7,428 bases of DNA from AP-15 sp036500965 (GTDB taxonomy: Bacteria; Pseudomonadota; Alphaproteobacteria; ATCC43930; CGMCC-115725): NCBI GenBank assembly GCA_036500965.1, contig DASYBC010000103.1, forward strand, positions 1 to 7,428. The letters run 5' to 3'. Numbering within the stretch: position 1 is the stretch's first letter; the number at the start of each line of letters is the position of its first letter. The translations under genes and the position numbers were made by a program. The notes beneath the pieces were generated by a model. The model was given only the letters and a program-made list of their open reading frames with translations. It did not search any database and was not told the DNA's origin. Below are positions 1-5,863 of this stretch, in pieces.

Positions 1-262
1 GCGTGACGCATACCCCACCGAGATCGACCAGCGACAAACCACACCCGTTCGCCGCAGCATTGATTGGGGCCGCCAATCGGAACCATCAGCCTGCTGACCC
101 GCCGAAAATCATCGCAAACCGGGTAATTCGAGCCGTCCGATTGGCTTCGTATTGAATTCTTGCCTGTTGCCGTGAACTCCGCTGTTGTTCGAGCCACGTC
201 ACCAAAGCAACCACAAGGATGCCAGGAGCTACTACTCCTTGCAGCCAAGCTCCCCAATCGCT
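1..262. other. No supportable gene at left edge
   Basis: I see no convincing gene here. Two plus-strand frames are open from the left edge, one ending near base 111 and the other at 154, and one minus-strand frame runs open from about 290 to the edge. None has the strong G/C third-position bias of the neighbouring genes, and none gives a recognisable protein. A weak inverted repeat (AGGAG, six-base loop, CTCCT) lies near 225-240. The lower GC and lack of coding signal suggest intergenic or decayed DNA. The subunit B gene that normally follows a CoA-transferase subunit A gene is not visible in any frame. Confidence 0.5.
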
Positions 263-406
263 TTAGGGATAATGCTGCCAATGCCGCCATGCATGCATTG
301 GCAATACGATGCCGATGCCGATCAAAAACAAAGCGAGGAGCGCATATAAAAGAATCAGAAGGAGCGGGCGCAGACGCGGGGAGCGCCTGGAGACGAAGGC
401 TGACAT
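263..406 (-). CDS. Possible 47-residue single-helix membrane protein
   Basis: This short reading frame starts 16 bp after the CoA-transferase subunit A stop. It encodes an arginine-rich N-terminus (four arginines within residues 7-13), a strongly hydrophobic segment at about residues 15-36, and a short His/Trp-rich tail ending WRHWQHYP. The layout of a basic head followed by one helix suits a small inner-membrane protein with a cytoplasmic N-terminus. The ATG is at 404-406 and the ribosome binding site is weak (GAGA). I recognise no family. It occupies the place where the transferase B subunit is usually encoded, but shares nothing with that protein. A chance hydrophobic frame or the start of a decayed gene are real alternatives. 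Confidence 0.33.
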   Translation of the reverse strand: MSAFVSRRSPRLRPLLLILLYALLALFLIGIGIVLPMHAWRHWQHYP

Positions 407-422
407 CAGTTCTCGGAACAGA

Positions 423-1088
423 TCAAAATGCGAGCTGGACGACGCGGTCGATGAAGATGCCGGGGGTGACGATCATCTCCGGGTCGAGCTCGCCCAATTC
501 GACGATGTGGCGCACCTGGACGATCGAGAGATCGGCGGCCATCGCCATCGTCGGGTTGAAGTTGCGCGCCGATTTGCGATAAGTCAGGTTGCCCCAGCGG
601 TCGGCGCGGTCGGCGACAAGCAGGGCCACATCGCCCTTCAGCGGCTTTTCGAGGACATAGGTTCGGCCGTCGATCTCGCGGTGCTCCTTGCCCTCGGCGA
701 GCCGGGTCCCGACCGAGACCGGCGAGTAATAGCCGCCGAGCCCGGCCGCGGCGCAGCGCATGCGCTCGCTCAAGGTGCCCTGCGGCAACAGCTCGAGCTC
801 GATCTTGCCGGCCGCGTACAGCTCCTCGAAAACGACCGAGCCCGAGCTGCGCGGAAACGAGCACATGATCTTCTTCACTCGGCCGGCAGCCATCAGCGCG
901 GCGAGCCCGGCGCGGCCAGAGCCGGCATTGTTGGCGACGACGGTCAAATCCCGCGCCCCCTGCTCGATCACCGCCTCGCACAGCGCGTCCGGCAATCCAG
1001 CACCGCCGAACCCGGCGCAGAGCACGACCGACCCGTCCTTGATCCCGGCAACGGCCTCGGCGAGGCTCCGCACGCGTTTATCGATCAT
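423..1088 (-). CDS. 3-oxoacid CoA-transferase subunit A
   Basis: This 221-residue protein belongs to the family I CoA-transferase alpha subunits (PcaI, ScoA and AtoD types). Such enzymes move CoA from succinyl-CoA or another acyl-CoA to acetoacetate or 3-oxoadipate in the cytoplasm. The family signature is near the N-terminus: DG at residues 18-19, then GFGGAGLPDAL at 26-36, with Ala25 where the usual pattern has the first Gly of GGF. Typical alpha-subunit stretches follow: a NNAG segment near residue 53, GTLSERMR near 134, and a C-terminal TPGIFIDRVV. Length is close to the usual 220-235. The ATG at 1086-1088 is preceded by GAGG seven bases upstream. The catalytic glutamate of this family lies in subunit B, which is normally the next gene but is missing here. 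Substrate cannot be fixed from sequence; acetoacetate is inferred from the phaZ and BKACE neighbours. Confidence 0.92.
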   Translation of the reverse strand: MIDKRVRSLAEAVAGIKDGSVVLCAGFGGAGLPDALCEAVIEQGARDLTVVANNAGSGRAGLAALMAAGRVKKIMCSFPRSSGSVVFEELYAAGKIELELLPQGTLSERMRCAAAGLGGYYSPVSVGTRLAEGKEHREIDGRTYVLEKPLKGDVALLVADRADRWGNLTYRKSARNFNPTMAMAADLSIVQVRHIVELGELDPEMIVTPGIFIDRVVQLAF

Positions 1089-1117
1089 CCTTCCGCCTCA
1101 CGTCTAATCTGTAAAGA

Positions 1118-1402
1118 TCAGCTTTCAGCATATTGATGAGATTTGATAAAATTCCAAAATTTCCCAGGCATCCAGCCGCTTCGCTCGTTTATGTTAACTT
1201 TACAGATAAACACGCGATCACCTTCCTTTAGGTGTTTTTTGACACGACTATACCACCGTTCAGGAGAACTCGATGTCCACACCACCCAGCAATTTGGAGC
1301 GTACCGATACCAGTCAAGGGCCCTGTCGAAGGTCTCTTCCAGACCTTGGAGTTCAGGCTCCGCCACGAAGCTAAAACCTATGTGCAGGAATTGGTTAGCC
1401 AT
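1118..1402 (-). CDS. Small soluble protein, possibly SinR/Cas2-like fold
   Basis: This 94-residue protein has no signal peptide or membrane segment. The predicted order is a short strand, a helix at about 18-33, a strand at 38-43 (CWVVWT), a helix at 46-59, a strand at 62-69 (DRVFICKV) and a closing GWMPGKFWNFI at 76-86. This order (strand W-V-x-T, Ser-rich turn, amphipathic helix, G-D-R-h-F-I strand, then G-W-h-x-x-x-x-W) reminds me of small SinR/Cas2-like proteins found in defence and toxin-antitoxin settings, but this is pattern memory, not a search result. Its ATG lies inside the end of the upstream membrane gene (8-base overlap), so it is probably translated by coupling. Codon use is AT-rich at third positions (AAA, TTT, AAT, ATA are frequent), unlike the metabolic genes. 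It ends 29 bp before the CoA-transferase gene. Confidence 0.6.
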   Translation of the reverse strand: MANQFLHIGFSFVAEPELQGLEETFDRALDWYRYAPNCWVVWTSSSPERWYSRVKKHLKEGDRVFICKVNINERSGWMPGKFWNFIKSHQYAES

Positions 1403-1706
1403 GATTTACAGATTCTTCAACCGAGTCAGGCTGGTCCGCTTCCTCATCAGCGGGCGGTAACGGGCGATCTGGGTCAAGACTAGGTACAAGCAGGTCAGTA
1501 TCGGCATCATAGGCAGCTTGTTCCGGCGGTGTTTTCGTCCGATCCGGGTCAAGGGTAGCCCTGTATGAACCGGCATGGGGCAGCTTGGCCTCTCGGAATA
1601 AAATACGACGCCGTCTCCACACATGTGCCAACGTCGTCACGAGGGCTAACATCGTGCCAGCGACGGCTACCCCGGTGCCGATATCGATGAAAGTTAGCGG
1701 CGTCAT
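1395..1706 (-). CDS. Single-helix membrane protein with acidic tail
   Basis: I do not recognise this 103-residue protein. One membrane segment spans about residues 6-30 (rich in G, V, A, L and T) and is followed by four arginines in a row, which places the rest in the cytoplasm by the positive-inside rule. The cytoplasmic tail is proline- and acid-rich, probably disordered, and contains LDPDR twice, about 24 residues apart. The start chosen is the ATG at 1704-1706, because it forms an exact ATGA overlap with the stop of the upstream four-helix gene; an in-frame start at 1754 would run far back into that gene. The stop overlaps the next ATG by 8 bases. Overlaps on both sides show that this is the middle gene of a tightly coupled set of three. 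Confidence 0.62.
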   Translation of the reverse strand: MTPLTFIDIGTGVAVAGTMLALVTTLAHVWRRRRILFREAKLPHAGSYRATLDPDRTKTPPEQAAYDADTDLLVPSLDPDRPLPPADEEADQPDSVEESVNHG

Positions 1707-2089
1707 TTTTCTGCAGACAATCCGATGCAGCACGCGGACGCTATAAAAGCACATGCGAAAAGAATATATGATACCTCGCTGATGTAGGTCTGCGGCAGGC
1801 TTTTGTATACGGGGATGCAGGCATATAAGGCAGTCGAAATTATCAGCAGCAGCATTGTTGCTCCTCCAGCAACAACGGTAAGTGTCTTAAATCTGTTTGT
1901 GGCCCCAAACAATTCACCGACGGAAACTGAACACATCGCGGCGACTACAATGCACAACTCTCCATGGCCGCCCACCGGGCGCGGATTGTATGACCATTCG
2001 CGAGGAATGATGAGCAAATAGTTTATGATCAACGGAGCAGCAGAGCCCAACACCCCGCATAATATCCATCTTGCAATTCGGGCAGACAT
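1703..2089 (-). CDS. Four-helix membrane protein of unknown function
   Basis: This 128-residue protein is almost entirely membrane. Hydrophobic segments lie at about residues 6-28, 44-63, 69-93 and 103-125. The loop between the first two is polar, containing REWSYNPRPVGGHGE. Five of its six cysteines fall in predicted helices 2-4, including a CC pair near 120. There is no signal peptide, catalytic motif or family I can name. The ATG at 2087-2089 has only a poor ribosome binding site (GAG about 11 bases upstream). It begins 27 bp after the stop of the BKACE gene, so it may be read through from that operon. Its stop codon shares ATGA with the next gene. GC content is lower than in the flanking metabolic genes (28 of 60 bases in 1861-1920), which suggests separate origin. 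Confidence 0.6.
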   Translation of the reverse strand: MSARIARWILCGVLGSAAPLIINYLLIIPREWSYNPRPVGGHGELCIVVAAMCSVSVGELFGATNRFKTLTVVAGGATMLLLIISTALYACIPVYKSLPQTYISEVSYILFACAFIASACCIGLSAEK

Positions 2090-2116
2090 TTGGTGCGGTA
2101 CTCAAACGAGAAACAG

Positions 2117-3052
2117 TCAGAAGGCGACGGCGTCGCCACCCTTCAGCGCCAGCATCGCGCGCGCCTCGTCGGGAGTGGCGATCTCAAGCGACAGGTTCTC
2201 GACGATCGCGCGTACCCGGCTGACCTGGTCGGCGTTGCTGGTGGCGAGCTTGCCGCGGCCGATCCACAATGAGTCCTCGAGCCCGACCCGGACGTTGCCG
2301 CCCATGATCGCCCCCATCGTCACCAGCGGCAATTGGTGCCGGCCGGCGGCGAGGATCGACCAGGCGTACGAGTCGCCGAACAATTTGTCGGCGATGTGCT
2401 TCATGTGGACGAGGTTGTCGGGGTCGGCGCCAATGCCGCCCAGAATGCCAAAGATCGTCTGCACGAACAATGGCGGCTTGACCAGCCCGCGGTCGAGGAA
2501 ATGTGCCAGGTTGTAGAGGTGGCCGACATCGTAGCATTCGAACTCGAATCTTGTGCCGCAGCCTTCGCCCAGATCCTTGAGGATGCGCTCGATGTCGGCA
2601 AAGGTGTTGCGGAAGATGAAGTCGCGGGTCATTTCGAGATGCTGCGTCTCCCACGGATGTTTCCAATTCTTGTAGCGGGAGAGCATCGGGTAGAGCCCGA
2701 AATTCATCGAGCCCATGTTCAAGGAGCACATTTCGGGCTTGGCGCGCAGCGGAGCCGCCAGCCGCTCGTCGAGCGACATGCCGTGGCCGCCGCCGGTGGT
2801 GATGTTGACGACCGCGTTCGTCGCCTGCTTGATCCGCGGCAGGAACTGCATGAAGACAGCGGGATCGGGGGTCGGCCGGCCGTCCTTGGGGTCGCGGGCA
2901 TGCAAATGCAGGATCGCCGCCCCGGCCTCAGCCGCGGCGATCGCGTCGCGGGCGATCTCGTCCGGGGTCAACGGCAGGTAGGGGCTCATCGTCGGGGTGT
3001 GGATCGACCCGGTGACGGCGCAGGTGATGACGACCTTGCCACCCAGAGCCAT
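2117..3052 (-). CDS. Beta-keto acid cleavage enzyme (BKACE, DUF849)
   Basis: This 311-residue protein belongs to the BKACE family, the group of 3-keto-5-aminohexanoate cleavage enzymes and dehydrocarnitine cleavage enzymes. These zinc-dependent TIM-barrel enzymes join a beta-keto acid with acetyl-CoA and give acetoacetate plus a new acyl-CoA. Visible family features are the metal-binding HLHARD (His48 and His50), NITTGGG, SLNMGSMNFG, FEFECYDVGHLYNL, FGILGGIGAD, the long AAGRHQ...GGNVRVGLEDS block, and the C-terminal ATPDEAR...LKG. Length is normal for the family. The ATG at 3050-3052 follows GGGGAGG with suitable spacing; the frame stays open upstream to 3793, but that part lies inside phaZ in another frame and is not coding. 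Which keto acid it uses cannot be told. With phaZ upstream and an acetoacetate-type CoA-transferase subunit downstream, a role in feeding acetoacetate into ketone-body use is a reasonable inference. Confidence 0.93.
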   Translation of the reverse strand: MALGGKVVITCAVTGSIHTPTMSPYLPLTPDEIARDAIAAAEAGAAILHLHARDPKDGRPTPDPAVFMQFLPRIKQATNAVVNITTGGGHGMSLDERLAAPLRAKPEMCSLNMGSMNFGLYPMLSRYKNWKHPWETQHLEMTRDFIFRNTFADIERILKDLGEGCGTRFEFECYDVGHLYNLAHFLDRGLVKPPLFVQTIFGILGGIGADPDNLVHMKHIADKLFGDSYAWSILAAGRHQLPLVTMGAIMGGNVRVGLEDSLWIGRGKLATSNADQVSRVRAIVENLSLEIATPDEARAMLALKGGDAVAF

Positions 3053-3106
3053 TTTTCGCCTCCCCTTTGCGCTGCTCGCCGGGCGGACTGCCGCGAGGGC
3101 TCGCGA

Positions 3107-3149
3107 CCCCATCCCCACCTCCCGGCGGACCCGGGCCAGAGGGGAGGGG
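3107..3149. repeat. Nested GC-rich inverted repeat between phaZ and BKACE
   Basis: In the 101-bp gap, an outer arm CCCCATCCCC (3107-3116) faces GGGGAGGGG (3141-3149), with one base unpaired. An inner pair, CCCGG (3121-3125) and CCGGG (3131-3135), closes a five-base loop. Next to it lies a 14-base near-palindrome, CGCGAGGGCTCGCG (3092-3105). The structure follows the phaZ stop by five bases, so it could attenuate or end phaZ transcription, but there is no U-tract. It could also be a dispersed genomic repeat element that settled in the gap. Confidence 0.45.
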
Positions 3150-3153
3150 ACGG

Positions 3154-4371
3154 CTAGCCCTGCGCCCGGATGAACGACTTCACCTTGGGATAGGTCTCGG
3201 TCTGCCACCGGCGGCCGTGGAACACGCCATAATGGCCGACTTTGGGCTGGAGGTGGTGGGTCTTTTTCGCCGCCGGGATGCCGGTGCACAGCCCCTGCGC
3301 CGCGACGGTCTGGCCCGGTCCGCAGACGTCGTCGCGCTCGCCCTCGACGGTCATCAGCGCGGTGCCCCCGATTGCCCCGGGCTCGACCAGGGCGCCGCGC
3401 ACCCGGAACCGGCCCTGCGCCAGGTCGCGGCGGTGAAACACCCGCTCGATCGTCTGCAGGTAGAAATCCGCCGGTAGGTCCATGACCGTGCTGTATTCGT
3501 TGTAAAACGCGCGGGTCGCCGCGGCGCTTTCGCCGCTGCCGCGGGCGAGATCGCGGAACATCGTCCAGTGCGCCGAGACGTGGCGGTCGAAATTCATGCT
3601 GAGAAACCCAGCGAGCTGCAGAAACCCCGGATAGACGCGGCGGAACCGGCCGCGATAGCGCGCCGGCACCGTCGTGATCACCGTGCGCTCGAACCAGTCG
3701 AGCGCGTGCGCCTCGGCAAAGCGGTTGACCGCAGTCGGGTTGACCGCGGTGTCGATCGGTCCGCCCATCAGGATCATCGCCGCCGGCTGGCACGGGTCAT
3801 TCTCGGCCGCCAGCAGCGACACCGCCGCCAGCACCGGAACCGATGGCTGGCAGACCGCCATCACATGGATCCGCGGCCCGAGCAGCCGGATAAACCGGAT
3901 CACCAGCTCGACAAAATCGTCGAGGTCGAACCGGCCGTGGAGCAGCGGCACGTCGCGGGCGTTTTTCCAGTCGGTCAGATAGACGTTGTGATCGGCGAGC
4001 AAGGTTGCGACGGTGCCGCGCAGCAAGGTCGGAAAGTGTCCCGAGAGCGGCGCCACAACCAGCACGGTCGGCTCCTCGCGGGTCGAATCCTTGCGGAAAT
4101 GCAGCAGGTTGCAAAACGGGTGGGAGGCTACGGCCTCCTCGCTGACGGCGACCTCCCGGCCATCGACGGTTACCGATTTGATGCCGAAATCCGGCCGCTC
4201 ATGCGACATCCCGGCGTGCGACAACAGCTCCATCGCGGCTGCGGCGCCGCGCACCAGCGGCATCTCGCCAACCTGCAGCCATGGTTGGCCGAGCCAACCG
4301 CGCACGGTTTCGGCCATCAGCCGAACCGAGCCGAGAAAGTCGTCTTGCGCCTGGTAGGCCTCGTAAAGCAT
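3154..4371 (-). CDS. phaZ: Intracellular PHB depolymerase PhaZ
   Basis: This 405-residue protein matches the intracellular poly(3-hydroxybutyrate) depolymerases of the Ralstonia PhaZ1 type, which attack native granules in the cytoplasm and release 3-hydroxybutyrate oligomers. The nucleophile is a cysteine: Cys174 in AVCQPSVPV. The other triad members are probably Asp347 (in VEGERDD) and His380 (in VGHYGVFHGRRW), with the same 33-residue spacing as Asp355 and His388 in the Ralstonia enzyme. The N-terminal MLYEAYQAQDD and the YLTDWKNARDVP segment are also typical. No signal peptide is present, which fits action on internal granules. The ATG at 4369-4371 follows GAGGG with tight spacing. Upstream lie a candidate promoter and an 18-codon ORF that may modulate it. 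The gene is followed by BKACE on the same strand. Length and motifs look intact. Confidence 0.95.
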   Translation of the reverse strand: MLYEAYQAQDDFLGSVRLMAETVRGWLGQPWLQVGEMPLVRGAAAAMELLSHAGMSHERPDFGIKSVTVDGREVAVSEEAVASHPFCNLLHFRKDSTREEPTVLVVAPLSGHFPTLLRGTVATLLADHNVYLTDWKNARDVPLLHGRFDLDDFVELVIRFIRLLGPRIHVMAVCQPSVPVLAAVSLLAAENDPCQPAAMILMGGPIDTAVNPTAVNRFAEAHALDWFERTVITTVPARYRGRFRRVYPGFLQLAGFLSMNFDRHVSAHWTMFRDLARGSGESAAATRAFYNEYSTVMDLPADFYLQTIERVFHRRDLAQGRFRVRGALVEPGAIGGTALMTVEGERDDVCGPGQTVAAQGLCTGIPAAKKTHHLQPKVGHYGVFHGRRWQTETYPKVKSFIRAQG

Positions 4372-4392
4372 ATGCCCTCGTAGATGCGGGCT

Positions 4393-4410
4393 GCTCCCGA
4401 TTGTAGGAGC
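4393..4410 (-). promoter_or_regulatory. Small hairpin between upstream ORF and phaZ
   Basis: GCTCC (4393-4397) and GGAGC (4406-4410) are perfect five-base complements around an eight-base loop. In the phaZ transcript the hairpin would form a few bases after the stop of the 18-codon ORF and about 15 bases before the phaZ ribosome binding site. That position suits coupling between upstream translation and phaZ expression. A stem of this size can also occur by chance in GC-rich DNA. Confidence 0.25.
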
Positions 4411-4413
4411 GTC

Positions 4414-4470
4414 CTATGGGTTGAAGCAGAATGCCGCTTCGATCGATTTGCAGGCGAAAGCATCCCACAT
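4414..4470 (-). CDS. Candidate 18-residue leader peptide upstream of phaZ
   Basis: A textbook ribosome binding site, AAGGAG (4476-4481), sits five bases before an ATG at 4468-4470. The frame reads MWDAFACKSIEAAFCFNP and ends at TAG (4414-4416), 42 bases before the phaZ start. This ribosome binding site is better than that of phaZ itself. The peptide has no run of one amino acid, so it is not an obvious amino-acid attenuator; it has two cysteines and three phenylalanines. It could be a regulatory upstream ORF, a real microprotein, or the remains of a displaced gene start. The ribosome site is directly visible; function is inference. Confidence 0.4.
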   Translation of the reverse strand: MWDAFACKSIEAAFCFNP

Positions 4471-4493
4471 CAAAACTCCTTTTAATTCAACCC

Positions 4494-4522
4494 TATATTG
4501 GTATTGACAAACGCTTAGGCAA
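4494..4522 (-). promoter_or_regulatory. Candidate sigma-70 promoter for phaZ
   Basis: On the minus strand, TTGCCT (4517-4522) and AATATA (4494-4499) are 17 bases apart, a standard spacing, in a distinctly AT-rich pocket of an otherwise GC-rich gap. The match is partial (four and three of six bases). A second -35-like TTGTCA (4505-4510) lies inside it, but its -10 partner would put the RNA start inside the upstream ORF's ribosome site. An eight-base inverted repeat, TAGGCAAG (4516-4523) and CTTGCCTA (4579-4586), overlaps the -35 box and could be an operator. The location upstream of phaZ is the main support. Confidence 0.3.
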
Positions 4523-4626
4523 GGTCGCGCGATCCTTGTGCCCAGCCGCAAGGCCGTGCTGGCCCGGTTTCGCAGACGCTTGCCTATTTCACCGGCTAGA
4601 GCGGATCACGCTCGAGCTCGTGCGGC

Positions 4627-5670
4627 TCAGCGTGGCGGTGCGACGACCCCGCCGCGGACCTCGTGAACGATGACCCCGGCAAGCCGGGGCGGCGGCGCCA
4701 GCCAGCGCGGATGGGCGAGGCTGGTGGCCGCGTCGCTCTCTCCCGCTTTCCACCGGCGGTTGATGGCACCGGCAGAGAAATCGGCCATCTTTGCCGCGAG
4801 GTCGGCGGCGCTGCCCTCGTGAACCAGGTGCAGGATCGTCATTGTCGCGTCGCTCGCCTCGGCCAGACAGCGGCGGATGTCGAGTTCGCCGCGTAGCGCC
4901 GGCGGCAGGCGCTCGCCGATCAGCGCGATCATGCTGCGCAAATCGTGGGTGCGGCGCATCGCGGCGATTTCGTGCGCCGAGCGGCTGATCCCGCCATGGC
5001 CGCCGGGGACCGGGTCATAGCCGTCGATCGCAAAGCACAACGTATCGGCCGGGCGCGCCTCGTCGAGCGCCGAAACCGAGACGGCGCCGCCGCCAAACAG
5101 CTGCCGGCCGATTGCGACCGGCGGCAGGCCCGAAAAGGGCGTGCCGGCGAGGACGTGGTCGAGGCCGAGCACGTGCCGATCATTGTCGAAGAAGGTTTCC
5201 GCCCCGGTCGTCAGATTGACCGCGCCGAGCACGATGCGGATATTGCCGGAATTGACCCGCTCGAAATCGACCACCCCGCCGATCAGCTCGCGCAGCTCGC
5301 CGGCGGCGATCACCGGCTCGCTGTCGGCCAGCGCCAATCCGGCGCCGCCGCGGACCCGGGCGAGGCACCGCCCCGCGGCGCGCTGCGCCCAGCGGCCGAG
5401 CCCGCCCGCCGGCTGCAATGCGGCACGGTGGCTGACCTCGTGCCAGAACTGGCGCAGCCGCAGCGCCCGCTCATGCGGCAGGTTGCCGGCGATGATCGCG
5501 GCGTTGACCGCGCCGATCGCGGTCCCGGCGATCCAGTTCGGCCGCACCCCGCTCTTTTCGAGCGCGGCATAGACGCCCGCCTGGTAGGCCCCCAGCGCCT
5601 CGCCGCCCGACAGCACCAGCGCGATCCGTTCGAAGCGGGCCAAGCTCTTATCCGGTCGCCCTCGCGCCAA
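4627..5670 (-). CDS. Patatin-like/DUF3734 protein with degenerate active site
   Basis: This 347-residue protein has the layout of bacterial patatin-like phospholipases with a C-terminal DUF3734 region. The N-terminal ALVLSGGEALGAYQAGVY, the WIAGTAIGAVNAAIIAGN segment and the tail (KMADFSAGAINRRWKAG, LAGVIVHEV) align with the family from memory. Three active-site motifs differ. The oxyanion motif GGGA is GGEA (Glu24). The nucleophile elbow GTSIG is GTAIG, so the catalytic serine is Ala51 (codon GCG). The dyad motif DGG is GGG, so the aspartate is Gly193 (codon GGC). Lipase activity is therefore unlikely, although the frame is intact and the length normal. The start is a TTG at 5668-5670, chosen because AGGAG lies six bases upstream and the patatin core begins soon after. 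Intact family members often accompany PHB genes; this copy lies upstream of phaZ. A structural or granule-associated role is speculation. Confidence 0.85.
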   Translation of the reverse strand: MARGRPDKSLARFERIALVLSGGEALGAYQAGVYAALEKSGVRPNWIAGTAIGAVNAAIIAGNLPHERALRLRQFWHEVSHRAALQPAGGLGRWAQRAAGRCLARVRGGAGLALADSEPVIAAGELRELIGGVVDFERVNSGNIRIVLGAVNLTTGAETFFDNDRHVLGLDHVLAGTPFSGLPPVAIGRQLFGGGAVSVSALDEARPADTLCFAIDGYDPVPGGHGGISRSAHEIAAMRRTHDLRSMIALIGERLPPALRGELDIRRCLAEASDATMTILHLVHEGSAADLAAKMADFSAGAINRRWKAGESDAATSLAHPRWLAPPPRLAGVIVHEVRGGVVAPPR

Positions 5671-5763
5671 TGCCCGCTCCTACCGCCCGTTCCCGACCGG
5701 ACGCCGCCGACATGCCGAACCGGGATCGGTCCACTCCAAGGCTCGGTCCCGCTGGCCGGCTGC

Positions 5764-5780
5764 CCCGGCGGCGCGCCGGG
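5764..5780. repeat. GC-rich hairpin between dihaem cytochrome and patatin genes
   Basis: CCCGGCG (5764-5770) and CGCCGGG (5774-5780) form a seven-base perfect stem with a three-base loop, about 85 bases after the dihaem cytochrome stop. It could slow or end transcription from the cytochrome pair, but there is no U-tract after it in either direction. Nothing else is recognisable in the 193-bp gap apart from the ribosome binding site of the patatin gene. Confidence 0.25.
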
Positions 5781-5863
5781 TGCGGCTGCCGCTGCTCTCT
5801 ATCGGAACGCCGTTCATCATAAGAAGTCCCGACCGATGGTCCAGCGCCGAAACGCGCCGCCGC

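Noticed and set aside
1..290. Minus-strand frame open to the left edge
   Set aside because: Its product has no recognisable features, weak codon bias and no ribosome binding site; it is probably a chance open frame.
309..1136. Long plus-strand open frame of 275 codons
   Set aside because: It is antisense to the CoA-transferase gene, gives a low-complexity Arg/Ala/Asp-rich product with no recognisable motif, and follows from the high GC of the true gene.
1118..1402. CRISPR association of the Cas2-like protein
   Set aside because: There are no regularly spaced repeats and no other cas-like genes in the window.
3053..3793. N-terminal extension of the BKACE frame
   Set aside because: It overlaps phaZ in another frame on the same strand and is Arg/Pro-rich; the BKACE domain begins right at the ATG at 3052, which has its own ribosome binding site.
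4504..4509. Perfect TTGACA on the plus strand
   Set aside because: No -10-like element lies 16-18 bases downstream (the region is GCGCGA), and no plus-strand gene follows.
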